A stretch of DNA of 64,000 nucleotides, taken from assembly GCA_028554645.1 (NCBI GenBank), contig JAQOOI010000053.1, forward strand, positions 124,001 to 188,000. The letters are read 5' to 3'. Positions within the stretch are counted from its first letter, which is position 1; the number at the start of each line of letters is the position of its first letter. The notes below the pieces were generated by a model. It searched no databases. It was not told the origin of the DNA and worked only from the letters and a program-made list of their open reading frames with translations. The position numbers and the translations under genes were made by a program. This stretch comes from Omphalotus guepiniiformis (lineage: Eukaryota > Basidiomycota > Agaricomycetes > Agaricales > Omphalotaceae). Shown here in pieces: positions 35,783 to 46,834 of the stretch.

Positions 35783-36421
35783 ATGATTAGATTCATCCTT
35801 GTTCAGGTATAATTGCTGGCTGCTCGTACATTCAATACATTCTCATTTAACCTTAGAATCGGCAAGGGAAAACTCGACTTTCTAAATGGTATGTCCCATA
35901 TGACGACGATGAGAAGGTAATGAGACCTTAGTTGTACACCATCATGCGGTACTTTGACAACATTTCATAGGTTCGACTGCGTGGAGAAGTTCATCGATTA
36001 GTGGCGCCTCGAGACCAAAAATACCAGTCGAATTTTGTTGAGGTTAGTATCTTCATCTGTCTATGTTTGAAAGACTACGCTGAATCTTGTCGAGCAGTTC
36101 CGTAACTACAAGATTGTGTACAGAAGATACGCTGGTCTTTTCTTCTGTGTTTGTGTTGATGCAAACGACAATGAGCTGGCGTATCTGGAAGCAATACATC
36201 TATTTGTTGAAATTTTGGGTCAGTGTTACTTCGTGTTCGTCAGCTACTGAACCAATGTTCCATCAGATTCTTTCTTCGACAATGTATGCGAGCTTGACTT
36301 GGTCTTCAACTTTTACAAGGTCTACGCCATTCTGGATGAAATATTTCTTGCAGGAGAAATTGAAGAGACGAGTAAAGACGTCGTTCTTTCGCGGTTAGAG
36401 GAGCTAGAGAAACTGGAGTGA
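35783..36421 (+). CDS. APS2: AP-2 clathrin adaptor complex, small subunit sigma
   Basis: Small chain of the AP-2 adaptor, acting at endocytic sites on the plasma membrane. Exon 1 (35783-35806) encodes only MIRFILVQ. Later exons give [80 protein letters not shown] and [20 protein letters not shown], ending EEIEETSK-like and LEELEKLE at the TGA (36419). The sequence is very close to known AP2S1/Aps2 proteins, and [17 protein letters not shown] separates it from AP-1 sigma. Five to six introns in a 640-bp gene; no frame breaks. Product about 143 residues, normal length. Confidence 0.97.
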
Positions 36422-38073
36422 TCTTTAGGCGGTTTATATTTAAAGGTGAGTTATTCGTTTCCTTTGAGGTGCATGGTTTCCTGAACACTGTTCTAGGTCT
36501 TTTGTATTATTATTATCGTTTTGGAACAGCGTTCTACAGTCGAAATCCATCCAACAATGACCGGAAAGTTCATCTTAGGACCTTCCTCATCGGCACCTCT
36601 GACTGTCATCAACTGCTCTATTGTGCAGAATTCGGAACCTAATCGACTTCTCTCTATAAATGCTGATGTCTATCATGGAACCGCTAAACCGAAACATATC
36701 CGGCATCCTATTCAGGCGTTTTAGAGCTGATAGTTTCGCCACATATGCCAGCCGTTCAAGCCGAGCCATAATCCTCGTTCGACGTAAAACGCTCGAGTAC
36801 GCGTCACTGTCCGAGGTTTTCAAATCCGCTTCGACTGATGAAAAGAATGTTGGTTTTGGTACATCTTCGTTCACCTTGCGCTCTGCCGAGGCTCTGATAT
36901 TCCCCTTTCCTTCAATGGAATTCAAAAGGGCCGAGGGTAAACTTCGGGTGCCGACGTTGGTGTCAATTTAACGAAGGTGCCTGCAGTCTGCAGGTGCTCG
37001 TCACCCCCGACGAAAATAGCTCACTCTCTTTTGTCGTGTCGTGTGAATTTGCTTGAGCAAAACTGAACGAACCGAACGATATCTATCGAAGGCGCCTCGG
37101 TGTTTCAAGACCGTATTCCTATTCCTGTTGTGACCCCCTACTTTCTGCAAAGGGTCATATTTTCCTCCGCTGGCACCGGTGGCGTATTCATTCAGGACGA
37201 ATGTTTCCAAAGGTCCCCTTCGCGGGACCCGAGAATGTTTTCTGTGGAAAAGGTTGGAGGTATCGAGCATGAGTGACAGGTACAGACAGGTACTCGGTGG
37301 CGTAATAGTCTCAAGTCAGCATTTACTGGACGGTTGCTCAGGCACTCTGCCGTTTGTGGAAGTTTCGAGAACGAACTGAGAACTCCATCTCTTGGGTTAT
37401 AACTGCGACAAACGTACAATGTGCCCTGATGATTGTCTTTCGTCGTTACGCCGCTTCAACGTGAGCTGCTTGGCGTAGGTCTAGGCCAGGCTGACTCCCG
37501 ATATGGCCGACACATGGCAGTCGCGTGGAGCTCCCATCCCGGGTTGATGTCCACCGTATGTTATACAGCAGGCAACATGATGCGGGCGCACCGAAGATGC
37601 TGAGAGAGTTTGTGAAGAAAAGGTAACCGGAGATCTCCTTCCGAAAAAAAACCGCACGTTTTATACGTTTCTTTCCACGCTGATCCTTCACATAAATAGC
37701 ATAACCCGACGAGCTCTGTAATGAAGCTTCGTTTTCTGTTTATTTCACTTGTTCTTCACGGTCTCGTCGCTCGTTAGCGCACGAGAAGTGGCAGCTCCAA
37801 TCACGCTCCTTTGCTCCACTGAACACTGCGGCCTTGTGATGTACGTGACCCAGGCCTATCCAATGACCTGCGTCTTTGACCTTATAGACGCACCCTAGAC
37901 TCTTTTCATATAGCTTTCGGGACTACTTGGCTTTTCGGGGGGCGTTTACTTTTCTTTCGATCTACTCCCACTGTGGGAGACCGTAAGTAATCGTCTTTTA
38001 CTGTCATCTGAGCGCTCGATTTGATGTTCTTGTCTCCTTTGTGCCCATTTCAGGTTATGCTCACAAACGCTAC
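36422..38073. other. Intergenic plus probable 5' leader of the F-box-like gene
   Basis: A minus-strand frame at 36925-36587 (no ATG at its upstream end) and plus-strand frames overlap here; none has a recognised motif. At 37984 a GTAAGT donor and at about 38053 a TTTCAG acceptor suggest a spliced 5' UTR just before the ATG at 38074. An out-of-frame ATG at 38057 lies between the acceptor and the start. Confidence 0.45.
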
Positions 38074-39686
38074 ATGGACTTGTCACTGGAGGCATATCGC
38101 AACATTGTGAAGAACATTCGCAGCCGCGCCGATATCGCGAATCTATGCACCGTTTCCAGAGGATTCCAGTATGTCGCTGAACGTGCGCTTTATAACACTC
38201 TATACATGCAGGATATCCGTACTACGATGATGCTGTGTGACACTTTGTCCAGGCAGCCTCGGGTTTCTGCCCTTGTCGACGCGCTTACTATCTCCGTATT
38301 GGATGTCTCGGATAATGACGAGGAGGAGGATAGTGAAGGAGAAGAAGAGGAGGAAGGGGAGGAAGAAGATGACGAGGAAACAAACAGAGAACTGGCTACT
38401 GCTCTGCAACTGTCCCTGCGGAGCATCTCTGGGGTGGAGGAAGAGGAGGGGGATACGCCTTTGTCTTCTCGTCCTGGAGGAAGCGCCGGGTATGACACCC
38501 CCAGAGCCGGAGGCCTGCCATCCGAGTACTGGAACCTAATATCTAATGCGCTGCGGAGAACGAATCGGCTTCGTCATCTCAACATCCATGTGAACAGTAA
38601 TTTTGACACCTCGACGGCCTGGATCCTCGAAGGTTGTACCTTTCGTTTGCGAAGCTTCCACTGCGATTTAAACTGGGACGAGCATCTTGTTGCCTTCCTC
38701 AACTCACAGATTGACCTCGACGATCTTTATATTATAGATTATAACGAGCATGACTCTGAAACACCACGCCCACAAGCTACCCCCATAGGCTCACGATCGA
38801 GTCCTAGCCCTGATACCACGCACTCTTTTGATACCACTACCCAACTCGATACTCAATCCCTTCCTAATCTCTCGACTTTGGAATGTACCTTTTCTGAGGC
38901 CGCCGTTGCGCTTATACCAGGACGGCCTATAGTACGGCTGAAGACGTGCTTCTCGCGATCGGATATCACGGAGAAGAGAGCTGAAATGAATTTGCTCTTC
39001 TCTAAGATCCGGCAATCTACGCGCGAGCTGCTTTCCCTTGACATAGCAGACTCTTCTTACTCCGATGAATTCTCCATGGAGCTGCTCAGGACAGTTGTAT
39101 CTACTCTTCCTACGAGTACGGAACTGCGGTATTTGGGCACATTGGTGTTGCCCATTGCAGGAAGTGAGGTCAGTCTTATGTTCGACTTTCTAGCCATTAC
39201 ATGGTTTTCTTTCTGGTTCTTCTCTCAAAAACCTCTGTTTCCGCCGAGCCTCGATCTCAACCCCAATTCTTTTCCCTGTGTTACCTGTTTTTTTTTTTGC
39301 GCGCACTTCGGTTCATCTCATTCTTCTCGTGCCTGGAATTCCGTGATGTTTATGATTTCTCACTCACGTCTGTTTGTTCTGTTTTTTCTTTTCCGGGGGG
39401 TGCAAAACACAAATTTAAACCAAAGCGGCTGATGTTCTACGCCTTGCTTATGCGACTCCATAGGCTTTCCTGCATTGAGCTCGAGGTCAGCGAATGGGAT
39501 CCATCCCCGCTTGTAGGGGGTGCGCCTGCTTTTCGAGCTCTGGCGAACGAGCTGAGACTGTATTGTCCAACGGTGACAAGAGTCGTGTTCGTGCATGACT
39601 TTGAGAGGACGGTGGTGTCGTACGTTCAAGGCGTAGCGAAGATAGATGTGGATATCAGCCCGGAGATTCTTTGGAGAGATGTTTAA
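38074..39686 (+). CDS. F-box-like/LRR-type protein with acidic run and UIM-like motif
   Basis: Unnamed agaricomycete protein. The N-terminus (MDLSLEAYRNIVKNIRSRAD, then IANLCTVSRGFQYVAERALY) has the spacing of a degenerate F-box. It is followed by leucine-spaced segments (SALVDALTISVLDV; RLRHLNIHVNSN; DLDDLYIID; LSTLECTFSEAAV; LRYLGTLVLPI), as in F-box proteins with irregular LRRs. Residues about 90-115 are almost pure Glu/Asp (from GAC-GAG-GAG runs at 38319-38380). Directly after comes RELATALQLSLRSI, which fits a ubiquitin-interacting motif (acidic patch, A-x3-S). One intron of about 230 bases, starting at GTCAGT (39170) and ending before CGGCTGATGTTC, joins to the last exon; stop TAA 39684. 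The start at 38074 avoids the upstream GTG frame. A role as a substrate receptor in an SCF ligase is inference only. Confidence 0.6.
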
Positions 39687-41103
39687 GCGTTGTCGCTTGC
39701 TAGCTTGTGAGTGAATTGTCTCTTCGGTTGTGAATTAAATTCATGTGAGCGTCGCTCTTCGGCTTCGTTCAAATCCCAGGTTCATCAACCCCGGATCTTT
39801 GAGGATTGATGAAGGAAGACTGGACTGTATTGGACATGCCATGACGCCATGACATACTGTCTCTTCTACCCCCCTGGTGCACCTGAACTCGGAACTCACG
39901 GACGGCATTACCTATAGGTTCGAAGCGTAAGTCTCGCAATTTAGTCGGTGACAGTTGCATCATGCTATGTTTTACAGTGCGCTAATGGCCCACCTTTAGC
40001 CAATCTTTTCTGCTTTCTTTTTTCGCAAAATCTCCTGTAAAGCTTCATTAATAACTGTAGCCAATCATACCCCCCAGAACGTACAAAGTAAACTCACGTG
40101 TAACATCTTGATCGGCATGTCGAGCAATTCCAGGTTATCTTTAATTTTCTCAAAGGAGCTGCATCTTCGCTTATGTAGACTCATGATATCCCTTTCCTTT
40201 TAGTTGTTACCCATCATCATTCATCATTCACCTGTATCTATATTCAATGTTTCCATTACTGTCACTCTCTCTCATCGGCTTGCTCTGCTCTTCAAACACA
40301 CGATAATTACCGCGTCTTCCAGTCATTTTCATTACTAGTAATAGTAGATGATACTCTCGTATTACCATAAATAAATCTTGCTGCATGGTGTGTCAGATTC
40401 GAGGAATTTTGTTCTCCCCCAACCTCAGTTACGCTGGGTAAGCCTGCAAGACTGCACCAAACGCCCCTGTGGCCTGCAAGTTCCGTATTCCGTTGCTCCA
40501 ACTGAAAGATAGCAGTGCAGCCGGACGCCACCAATCTTCCCCTTAGAACAATTTTGAAGTTCTATATCATAGAAGCAATCAAACTTCAGTTTAATTTATA
40601 CGACCACTGAGTGTGTATGCCGAGTTAGCGATAGCATTCTTAGTAAAGTTCATGAGATACTAAGTACTTGCTGCGATGGTATGTACTAGTAGTAGTAGGA
40701 CGGTGTGCGCCAAGTGGTCCCCCTTATACGGCAACCGGCTTGAGCTCTTCGAACGGTGCCTTAATAGGCCTATATCGATGGTGATGTGGTCCGGTGCCGA
40801 TGGTACCTGTCACCTGACCTGCATACCACCGGGGTCAGGCTACGTCATAATGTCAGTGACGTCAAAGCGACGGTGACCTCATGTCGGGTTGACGGGAAGG
40901 AGGCGCGTCATCGACTGTCAAACTCTACACGTCGCGGAGCACAAACTCGCGAACTCTTTGTTCGTTGCTTGTGGCATCTAGCAATCAAAACCAAATAATG
41001 AAATGGTATATATAGAGGGTGTCGACGACGAAGGATTCTATCATCTTCTCTTCCCAACTTTCAATCGTAACAACTTCTTTCAAACCAAACCATCTCAATC
41101 AAC
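39687..41103. other. Intergenic; promoter of the CsbD-like gene at its right end
   Basis: No supported gene. A CCCCT stress-response-type pentamer occurs at about 40720, and a TATA box (41007-41014) lies 90 bases before the next start codon. Confidence 0.5.
41007..41014 (+). promoter_or_regulatory. TATA box
   Basis: TATATATA 90 bases upstream of the ATG at 41104, followed by a pyrimidine-rich leader ending in CAACATG. Such strong TATA boxes are typical of highly inducible fungal genes. Confidence 0.6.
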
Positions 41104-41583
41104 ATGTCTTCCGGAGAGCCCAAGTAAGTTGCGCTTCTCAGGTCAATTTGCCTCCATGTTTACAATTTTTCCGCTCTAGCAAATCTACTGGCCAGTATCA
41201 CTCCACCAAGGGCACCGTCGTAGAAGCGGTACGCGTGCTTTGATAGGGCAATGAGGTGACTTTCTGACCTTTGGCGTCTTTCGCAGATTGGCAATGCTAC
41301 CGGTGCCGAGTCGTGGCAGACTTCTGGAAAGCAGGAGCACGTTGAAGGCGAAGGCGAATACAAAGCCGCCCAGGCCAAGGGCTTCGTCGAAGGCGCTTCT
41401 GACCAAATCTCTGGCTACATGGACTCCGTTATGGGAGCGGTCAGCGGTGACAAGACCAAGCAGGTTTCTGGTACGATGACGGATAAAAAGTCTGTGATAA
41501 GTAATCTAACTATATCATCTATAGGGAATGCGCAGAAAGAGCAAGGAAAAGCTCAGAAGGAAATCAACAAACCCAGCTCATAA
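41104..41583 (+). CDS. CsbD-like / Hmp1-type stress protein
   Basis: Small hydrophilic protein of the CsbD family; in Ustilago the relative Hmp1 was described as a cruciform and mismatch DNA-binding protein, and bacterial CsbD is a general stress protein. Exons: MSSGEPK, then STGQYHSTKGTVVEA, then IGNATGAESWQTSGKQEHVE with GEGEYKAAQAKGFVEGASDQ and SGYMDSVMGAVSGDKTKQVS, and finally GNAQKEQGKAQKEINKPSS, TAA 41581. The phrases GNATG...WQ, GKxEH..GE.E and GxAQKExGxAQKE are the recurrent marks of the fungal family. About 102 residues, no signal peptide, rich in Gly/Lys/Gln/Glu. Three introns near 41124-41178, 41228-41286 and 41472-41524. The strong TATA box fits stress-induced expression. Confidence 0.88.
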
Positions 41584-41697
41584 TTGCACGGACATTTTAC
41601 GGACATTTGTAGACATCATTGAACATCCTGATGATACTTTGTAGAAGGGTCTTGCATGGTATTCTTGTGTATGTACGGTCGTAAAGTAGATGAAATA

Positions 41698-41819
41698 AAT
41701 TTGTATGAAACATGGTTAAATTGTCTGAACAAACTTTCTATACACAATATTTTCGTATGATACTTTAATCACGTATCTTCAATCAATTTGTATGAAACAT
41801 GGTTAAATTGTCTGAACAA
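41698..41819. repeat. 35-bp direct repeat in the 3' region of the CsbD-like gene
   Basis: The same 35 bases (starting AATTTGTATGAAACATGG) occur at 41698-41732 and 41785-41819 with no mismatch that I can see, followed by similar TTTCTA(T/C)ACACA text. This is a local duplication of about 87 bp in the UTR or intergenic region between convergent genes. Confidence 0.9.
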
Positions 41820-41906
41820 GTTTTCTACACACATTGTAACTTATACATCCGATACATGTTACTTCGTGGAAAAATGTCGAGGAATTTAATTCGTATGCTG
41901 CTCCAA

Positions 41907-44191
41907 TCAAGCATCTTCAATCATCTTTTCATATCGCGAGTCTCGCGGTACTACTCTGCATTTGTACGGCAACGGTTGACTGGTGAAGCAGAGTTAAAAC
42001 TCATGAAACGAAAATAGAATGTGTTATGTACCTGACAAGACCAACTGAAAATGCACATTTTGGTACAAATTCTTTGCCATCTTCGTCAAGATCTCGTAAG
42101 ACATCAACTGTAGAAAGTAATGTTGCCATCGCTATCCAAAGACCAGTTTCAGCAAGAAAACGACCTGGACAGATTCTGCCATTGGAGAAATGATGAGTTG
42201 GATCTAACGGACCCTGAGAGGCGTAAATAATAGGCGTACCGTCGGCCGAATCCCCATGAACCAATGAAATACGGTTCGCCCAGCCCTTCCGGTTTAGGCA
42301 GGAATCGTACTGGATTGAATTTCTCCGGATTGGAATAGGTATTCTCATTCAGAGCCATCCCTCTGATTGATATATTAGTTTTGTGAAGTTTGGACAAGCA
42401 CCATACTGAACCTGATGTTCCCGAAAACTATGGATCCTTTAGGGATATACATGCCCTTGTATATCTCATCTTCTATTGCGCGGTGTGGAACACCTATGAA
42501 TAGTTAGTGCCAAGACAGACGGGGCAGACATATTTTTCCCAACCTAGCGGGACAACAGGAAACCATCTGCATGTGAAGGTCTTGATAAATATGATTTCTA
42601 GGCAAGAGCAAAGTGCTTACCGAAGAGTTTCCTGCAAAAGAGCTTCCAAGTAAGGCAGTGACTCGCGGTCGGAATATTCTGGAAGACGATCTTTTCCTAT
42701 CACGGTGTCAATCTCTTCCTGAGCCCGACGCTGAATCTCAGGATGGAGAATCATGATCAGAAGAAAAACGGAGAGCGTGGCGTGACTCTAAGCATCGCGA
42801 GGTTCGAGAGGGCGTCAACAGATACGTAGTGAATACGACAAGGTGGAAAGCACTCACTGTGTCTGTTCCAGCACCGTAAATGGCTGCCGAAGCGCCCATA
42901 ATGTCATTTAGATCTATCGTGGCATTTGATGAGTTGGCTGATGATTCAGCGCTCTCGGATGCTGAGATGTTTTGAAGTTGGTCAAGGATGAAACTTTCTT
43001 GGGCAGTTCCATCGGCCTAACAGGAAGTTCATATGTGATTGATAACAAAAGTGCGACGACTGGAAAGAACTGGACTTACAAATTGATTCTGAACAAATTC
43101 GACTGGATATTCGTGTAACTTCCGAATGGCACCTCTGAATCCCCATGCTTTCCCACCGTAATATGCCCCTGGGAACCACGAAGGGAAGTGCCTCACTGAT
43201 TTTCAGCGAAGGTGGGGTCAGCCGCCAGATAGCATAAGAGAGAGGGAGATGAAAGGTGACGTACACCACGGGAAGAAGTCGACAGGCGTGTTGCCTACTG
43301 GTCCGGTGTTGTTGGTAGCATACGAGTGGTCCTCGATGAGTTTGAGGATGGCATCATCATCAGAGGATATCTTGTGCCCCATGTCAATCCGTGTGATAAC
43401 AGCAGTGATAAACCTAGAGTGAATTCAGGGTATGAGCCCAGACTGAAATGTTAGAGCACGATGCATACTTTGAAAGATAAAATTCATGCTCATTCCTAGT
43501 CGTGACCAGGTTCCTGACCAAGTTCCTAGCTTCCTCAATTTGAATCGGAATGTACGCCAGACTTTCTTGGCGACCAAAGAAAGTCTGGATTAGCCTCCGA
43601 TGCTTGAGAAATTGCTTCCCGTATTGAAGGAACGGGAGACATTCTTTCCATCCTAGCCTAATGTTTCGATAGTGTATAAGAAAACAAGAGATTTCTCCGA
43701 TACGGACTCTCAAGGGGTGCGACGTACATCTCAAATATGACAATCCTAGGTCTGCAGCTGAATTTCGATCCCTTCTTATCCAAAAGATCATGCGCCGCTT
43801 CCAAGCTATCTAGAACGATGATATTACGTCCGAGAGCTTTCAAATGTATCACGTCGCCTGTAAACGTCCCACAGTTGCTCATATCAGTACGATTTTCACC
43901 AAAAGAAACCCTATGCTCACCGTAGGTTTTGGACCACTCATGGAAGAGCTCTGATTGACCTTCAGATGGTATATGGCGTAAGTGACCTATGATGGGGTCC
44001 GCTGGTGGACCAGGAGGGAAGGGAGCGGCACTACGTTTGCCTTTGAGGGATTGGTTGAGAACGTAGAATACAATGAATGCCAGCGCAATTGTAGCATAAG
44101 ATCCATCTCCCAACTTGAGACCCCACAACGCAGTAGAAATTGAACTACCCCAAAAAGTTGCTTCACTAGATACGTTCAAAGTAGACTCCAT
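41907..44191 (-). CDS. Cytochrome P450 monooxygenase
   Basis: Membrane-anchored fungal P450 using heme and NADPH-P450 reductase; substrate unknown. Start ATG 44191 (MESTLNVSS); helix [18 protein letters not shown], then the proline hinge [20 protein letters not shown]. Further exons: [40 protein letters not shown], a region with [18 protein letters not shown], and the I-helix oxygen-binding motif GAGTDTSHAT (42.87-42.90 kb). Next come the K-helix ETLRW (ExxR), [14 protein letters not shown] (PERF region), and heme ligand [19 protein letters not shown], interrupted by an intron between GRR and ICPGR. The last short exon continues [20 protein letters not shown] to the TGA (41907-41909), which completes a normal-length P450 tail. 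At least ten introns, no frame break. It resembles the CYP families expanded in wood- and litter-decay agaricomycetes. Confidence 0.95.
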
Positions 44192-44739
44192 CGCGGGGGC
44201 CAATGTGGTAGTCTGGATTCAGACGAACTCCCCAATTGCCTCCAGGTTTTATAAAGGAGATTTCTCGGCACGTGTGTATTATGAGGTCAATGAAACCTGA
44301 TAGAAAAACGATGTGAGTGCAGGGAACAGAGCCTTCAACTGAATAGATAATTACTCTTAATAGACTGATGCGAATAGACCGCGAGGGTAGGAGGTGTATT
44401 TTCTGATGGCAGCGCGCTCAATACTGACAGCGATATATAACGAGGTTGCGAAGGTGCACTAAGCGTAGCGCGTTTAAATAGGACCATGGTAGTTCTTTAC
44501 GGGAGAACCTGATATTTTCGGTCCAAGACTCCTATATGTTTAGCACAATTTAGAAGAAGCCTGAGATTGACAACCTTCCTTCGCCAACTAGACGAGCTGA
44601 TAAGGGTGACCAAAGAAGCAGAAAATAGAGCATACTTTGAATTTTAGTTGAAATGTATGGGGCCCCGGGTGAGATATTGAGGTGTTCGTGTCGGAATGCA
44701 AGCTCGCTGTCTTCGCTTCGTTTATCGAAACCGTAAGTG
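44192..44739. other. Intergenic: P450 promoter side
   Basis: Between the P450 start and the left end of the tandem block array. The open frames are overlapping shadows; no supported gene. Confidence 0.5.
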
Positions 44740-44842
44740 TAGGAAGGGCAAAGTATTGTATAGATGTATAGGGTAAAGGTACTGTGGGTTCGACTGAGAG
44801 CAGAGATAGTCTTGAAGCTAGAAGCCTGTAAAAGCCAACATC

Positions 44843-45764
44843 ATGGGCGCTTCTGAAATGGATCCGTCCGGACCGTTGGACGCGGATAACGAGGCCCGTT
44901 ACCACCGGCACTCAATAGCTTCGAGAATCAACATGTACAAAGAACAAGTCAGGCTGGAGCGTCGAAACTTGCTGGGGTCCGGCGACTTCTATCATGCCAT
45001 TGATTTTCTTCTGATTTTTTCTTCTCTCAAAAACACAAATACCTACAAGGACTTCTGTGTCAAGGATCGGATGTGTACTCAATGGTCTTTTGCAATGGGA
45101 ACGAGAGGGCCTAGGATCCCAAAGGATGTTGGGTGACGGGTCATTGTCGTCCAGCCGGAATGGCTCTCGAAAATAGCGCCTGGTCGAGCTCTACTTCATG
45201 GTGAAGCTCGCCAACTTTGATAATCTCAAGGTCAAATTACCATCTCTGATGTATCCAGACTCCTGGGTCGGCCCACATTCACCGCAGAAGCATTTGGAGG
45301 CCAGACTCACGTAAGGTATGTCTCTCGTATGTTATCTCGCAGCTGTACCGCAGTACTAAGCTTGTATTGAAGGTCTCGACAGCATCGTGGACATGGCCAG
45401 AACATCCTATGACATGGACTGATCTTCGCATTACCAATGACAGCGCACGCAACCTATGGTTCTGCTGTCATGCAGAATGGGTTGCCTGCTCGTGGATAGT
45501 ATCATGCTTGAAGTTTCATCTCCCCACGAACTGTACGTCAACACCCTCATCTTATCCCTGTCTATCTCATATCACATAGAACTGCATTCGATTGTACACG
45601 CCTCATCAATACACATGTGCTTTCATCTACAAATCGTCAGACGGATTAGATGTCTTTTCGTATCGCCCCGTGGTCTCTGCGTCCGCTCTGACACCGCTCA
45701 GTAACTTTATGACGGGAGGTCGCTGGTCCTGGACCTACTCTTTGGCCACAACTCGATCTACACT
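44843..45764 (+). pseudogene. Unidentified gene, frameshifted copy in block A
   Basis: An ATG at 44843 opens MGASEMDPSGPLDADNEARY. Downstream segments homologous to block B read GLGSQRMLG..., PEWLSKIAPGRALLHGEARQ and WVGPHSPQKHLEARLT, then after an intron-like break SSPHELY joined to CIRLYTPHQYTCAFIYKSSD, FSYRPVVSASALTPLSN and GGRWSWTYSLATT. Relative to block B, the stretch TTGGGTGACGGGTCATT has two extra bases, so the middle cannot be read through. Presumed pseudogene of a protein I do not recognise. Confidence 0.4.
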
Positions 45765-46018
45765 GTGACTCACTTTCAGCGCTATGGTGTGACTAGCTTC
45801 GTCCACCGCTGCTACTGTGAGCTTGCTGCCTCCGCGTTATGTACCCAGGATCATCAGGCTACCCTTCCGCTCTCTCTCTCAATATCTCGTTGCTCCCCGG
45901 AACACGGCGAGTGGTCGTCAATGATAAACTTCCCTTCCCTTCACAAAAGTTTGTGTTTAAGCGACATATATGTGTACGAACTATCACCTTAGAAGTTCTC
46001 AGGTGCCGGTTTATCCGG

Positions 46019-46026
46019 TATATAAA
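46019..46026 (+). promoter_or_regulatory. TATA box of EthD copy 1
   Basis: TATATAAA 49 bases before the ATG at 46075. The same box lies 46-48 bases before the ATG in copies 2 (47979-47986) and 3 (49036-49043), so the proximal promoter was copied with the gene. Confidence 0.7.
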
Positions 46027-46074
46027 CGCATGACGACTCGGAAGCCATGGTTTGAAACCTAGCACCCACCCGCC

Positions 46075-46599
46075 ATGTCTCTACGTCAGGACCGCGTTCG
46101 ACTCTTAGTATTCATAAAACGTCGAGCTGATCTCTCCGTTGAGGAATTCAATCGATATTGGTTAAACACGCATTCGGAGGTCTTCACTTCGTTAGAAATC
46201 GTGAAGAAGAACATTCTCAAGTACGAGCAGGTAAGTCCGTTTCTTAAACACTTGCTTCACGTTCGCATCAGTGACGTGGTGGTGGGTTTGGGGACAGCTA
46301 CACATCAATGAGGACATTATGAAGCAGAACGCCCTTTCGGCGCTTTTTAATGACCAAAGTCGCTCGGGGCCGAATTGGGATGGGATAGCGCTGCTTGAAG
46401 CTGACTCGTTTGAGAAATTCCAAGAGGTACATCAGGCTATCTCTTATCCCCGATTCATGTGCCATTCTAATCTCCTTGAGCCACGAGTGACGAGTATGTC
46501 AGGACTGTCGTTCCTGACGAGGAGAAGCTGCTTGATCGTACGTCAATGACGACGGTTCTCATCGACATAGGCACTTTCATCGACAAAGAAAGTGAATAG
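46075..46599 (+). CDS. EthD-domain protein, copy 1 (splice signal damaged)
   Basis: Small dimeric alpha-beta-barrel (EthD-type) protein; EthD relatives act in ring-compound breakdown or bind small hydrophobic molecules, but the role in fungi is open. Exon 1 reads MSLRQDRVRLLVFIKRRADL, then SVEEFNRYWLNTHSEVFTSL and KKNILKYEQ, with a normal GTAAGT donor. Exon 2 (from about 46300) reads LHINEDIMKQNALSALFND, then GPNWDGIALLEADSFEKFQE. Exon 3 should start with VFTSD, but eight bases (GGTCTTCA in copy 2), including the acceptor AG, are missing here. The text jumps from GAGCCA to CGAGTGACGAG. A different acceptor or a changed C-terminus is needed, so this copy may be damaged. The remaining C-terminal text (PDEEKLLDRTSM...GTFIDKESE) ends at TAG 46597. 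Confidence 0.7.
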
Positions 46600-46834
46600 C
46601 ATTCGGAATGGATATGTATGAATATAGAATGTCACACAACTTGAATGACCACGAGCTACAGCCAGGTATTAAGATACTCCACAGTTTCCTGGTCTGAGCC
46701 TCAGCGCTCGGCACTCGGCGCTCAGCATCGAAGTTTTGTATAGATGTATAGGGTAGAGGTACTGTGGGCTCGACTGAGAGCAGAGTTTGTTTTGAAGCTA
46801 GAAGCCTGGTTGACCAAAAAAAAAAAAAAACTTC

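Larger units (their letters stand above)
44740..46720 (+). repeat. Tandem block A (decayed gene plus EthD copy 1)
   Basis: First copy of a roughly 1.97-kb unit. The text TTGTATAGATGTATAGGGTA occurs here at about 44757 and again at about 46737; the EthD start codons are 1958 bases apart. The front half carries an ATG frame (MGASEMDPSGPLDADNEARY, then HSIASRINMYKEQV) and later segments (SLMYPDSWVGPHSPQKHLEA; LEVSSPHELY spliced to CIRLYTPHQYTCAFIYKSSD). Compared with block B, block A has two extra bases near 45135, which break the frame. I cannot name the family of this front gene. Confidence 0.85.

Noticed and set aside
36587..36971. Overlapping open frames on both strands after AP-2 sigma
   Set aside because: The minus frame has no ATG at its upstream end and the plus frame no motif; not enough to call either.
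39740..39800. tRNA-like B-box text (GTTCAAATCCC)
   Set aside because: No matching A-box or acceptor-stem pairing at the right spacing.
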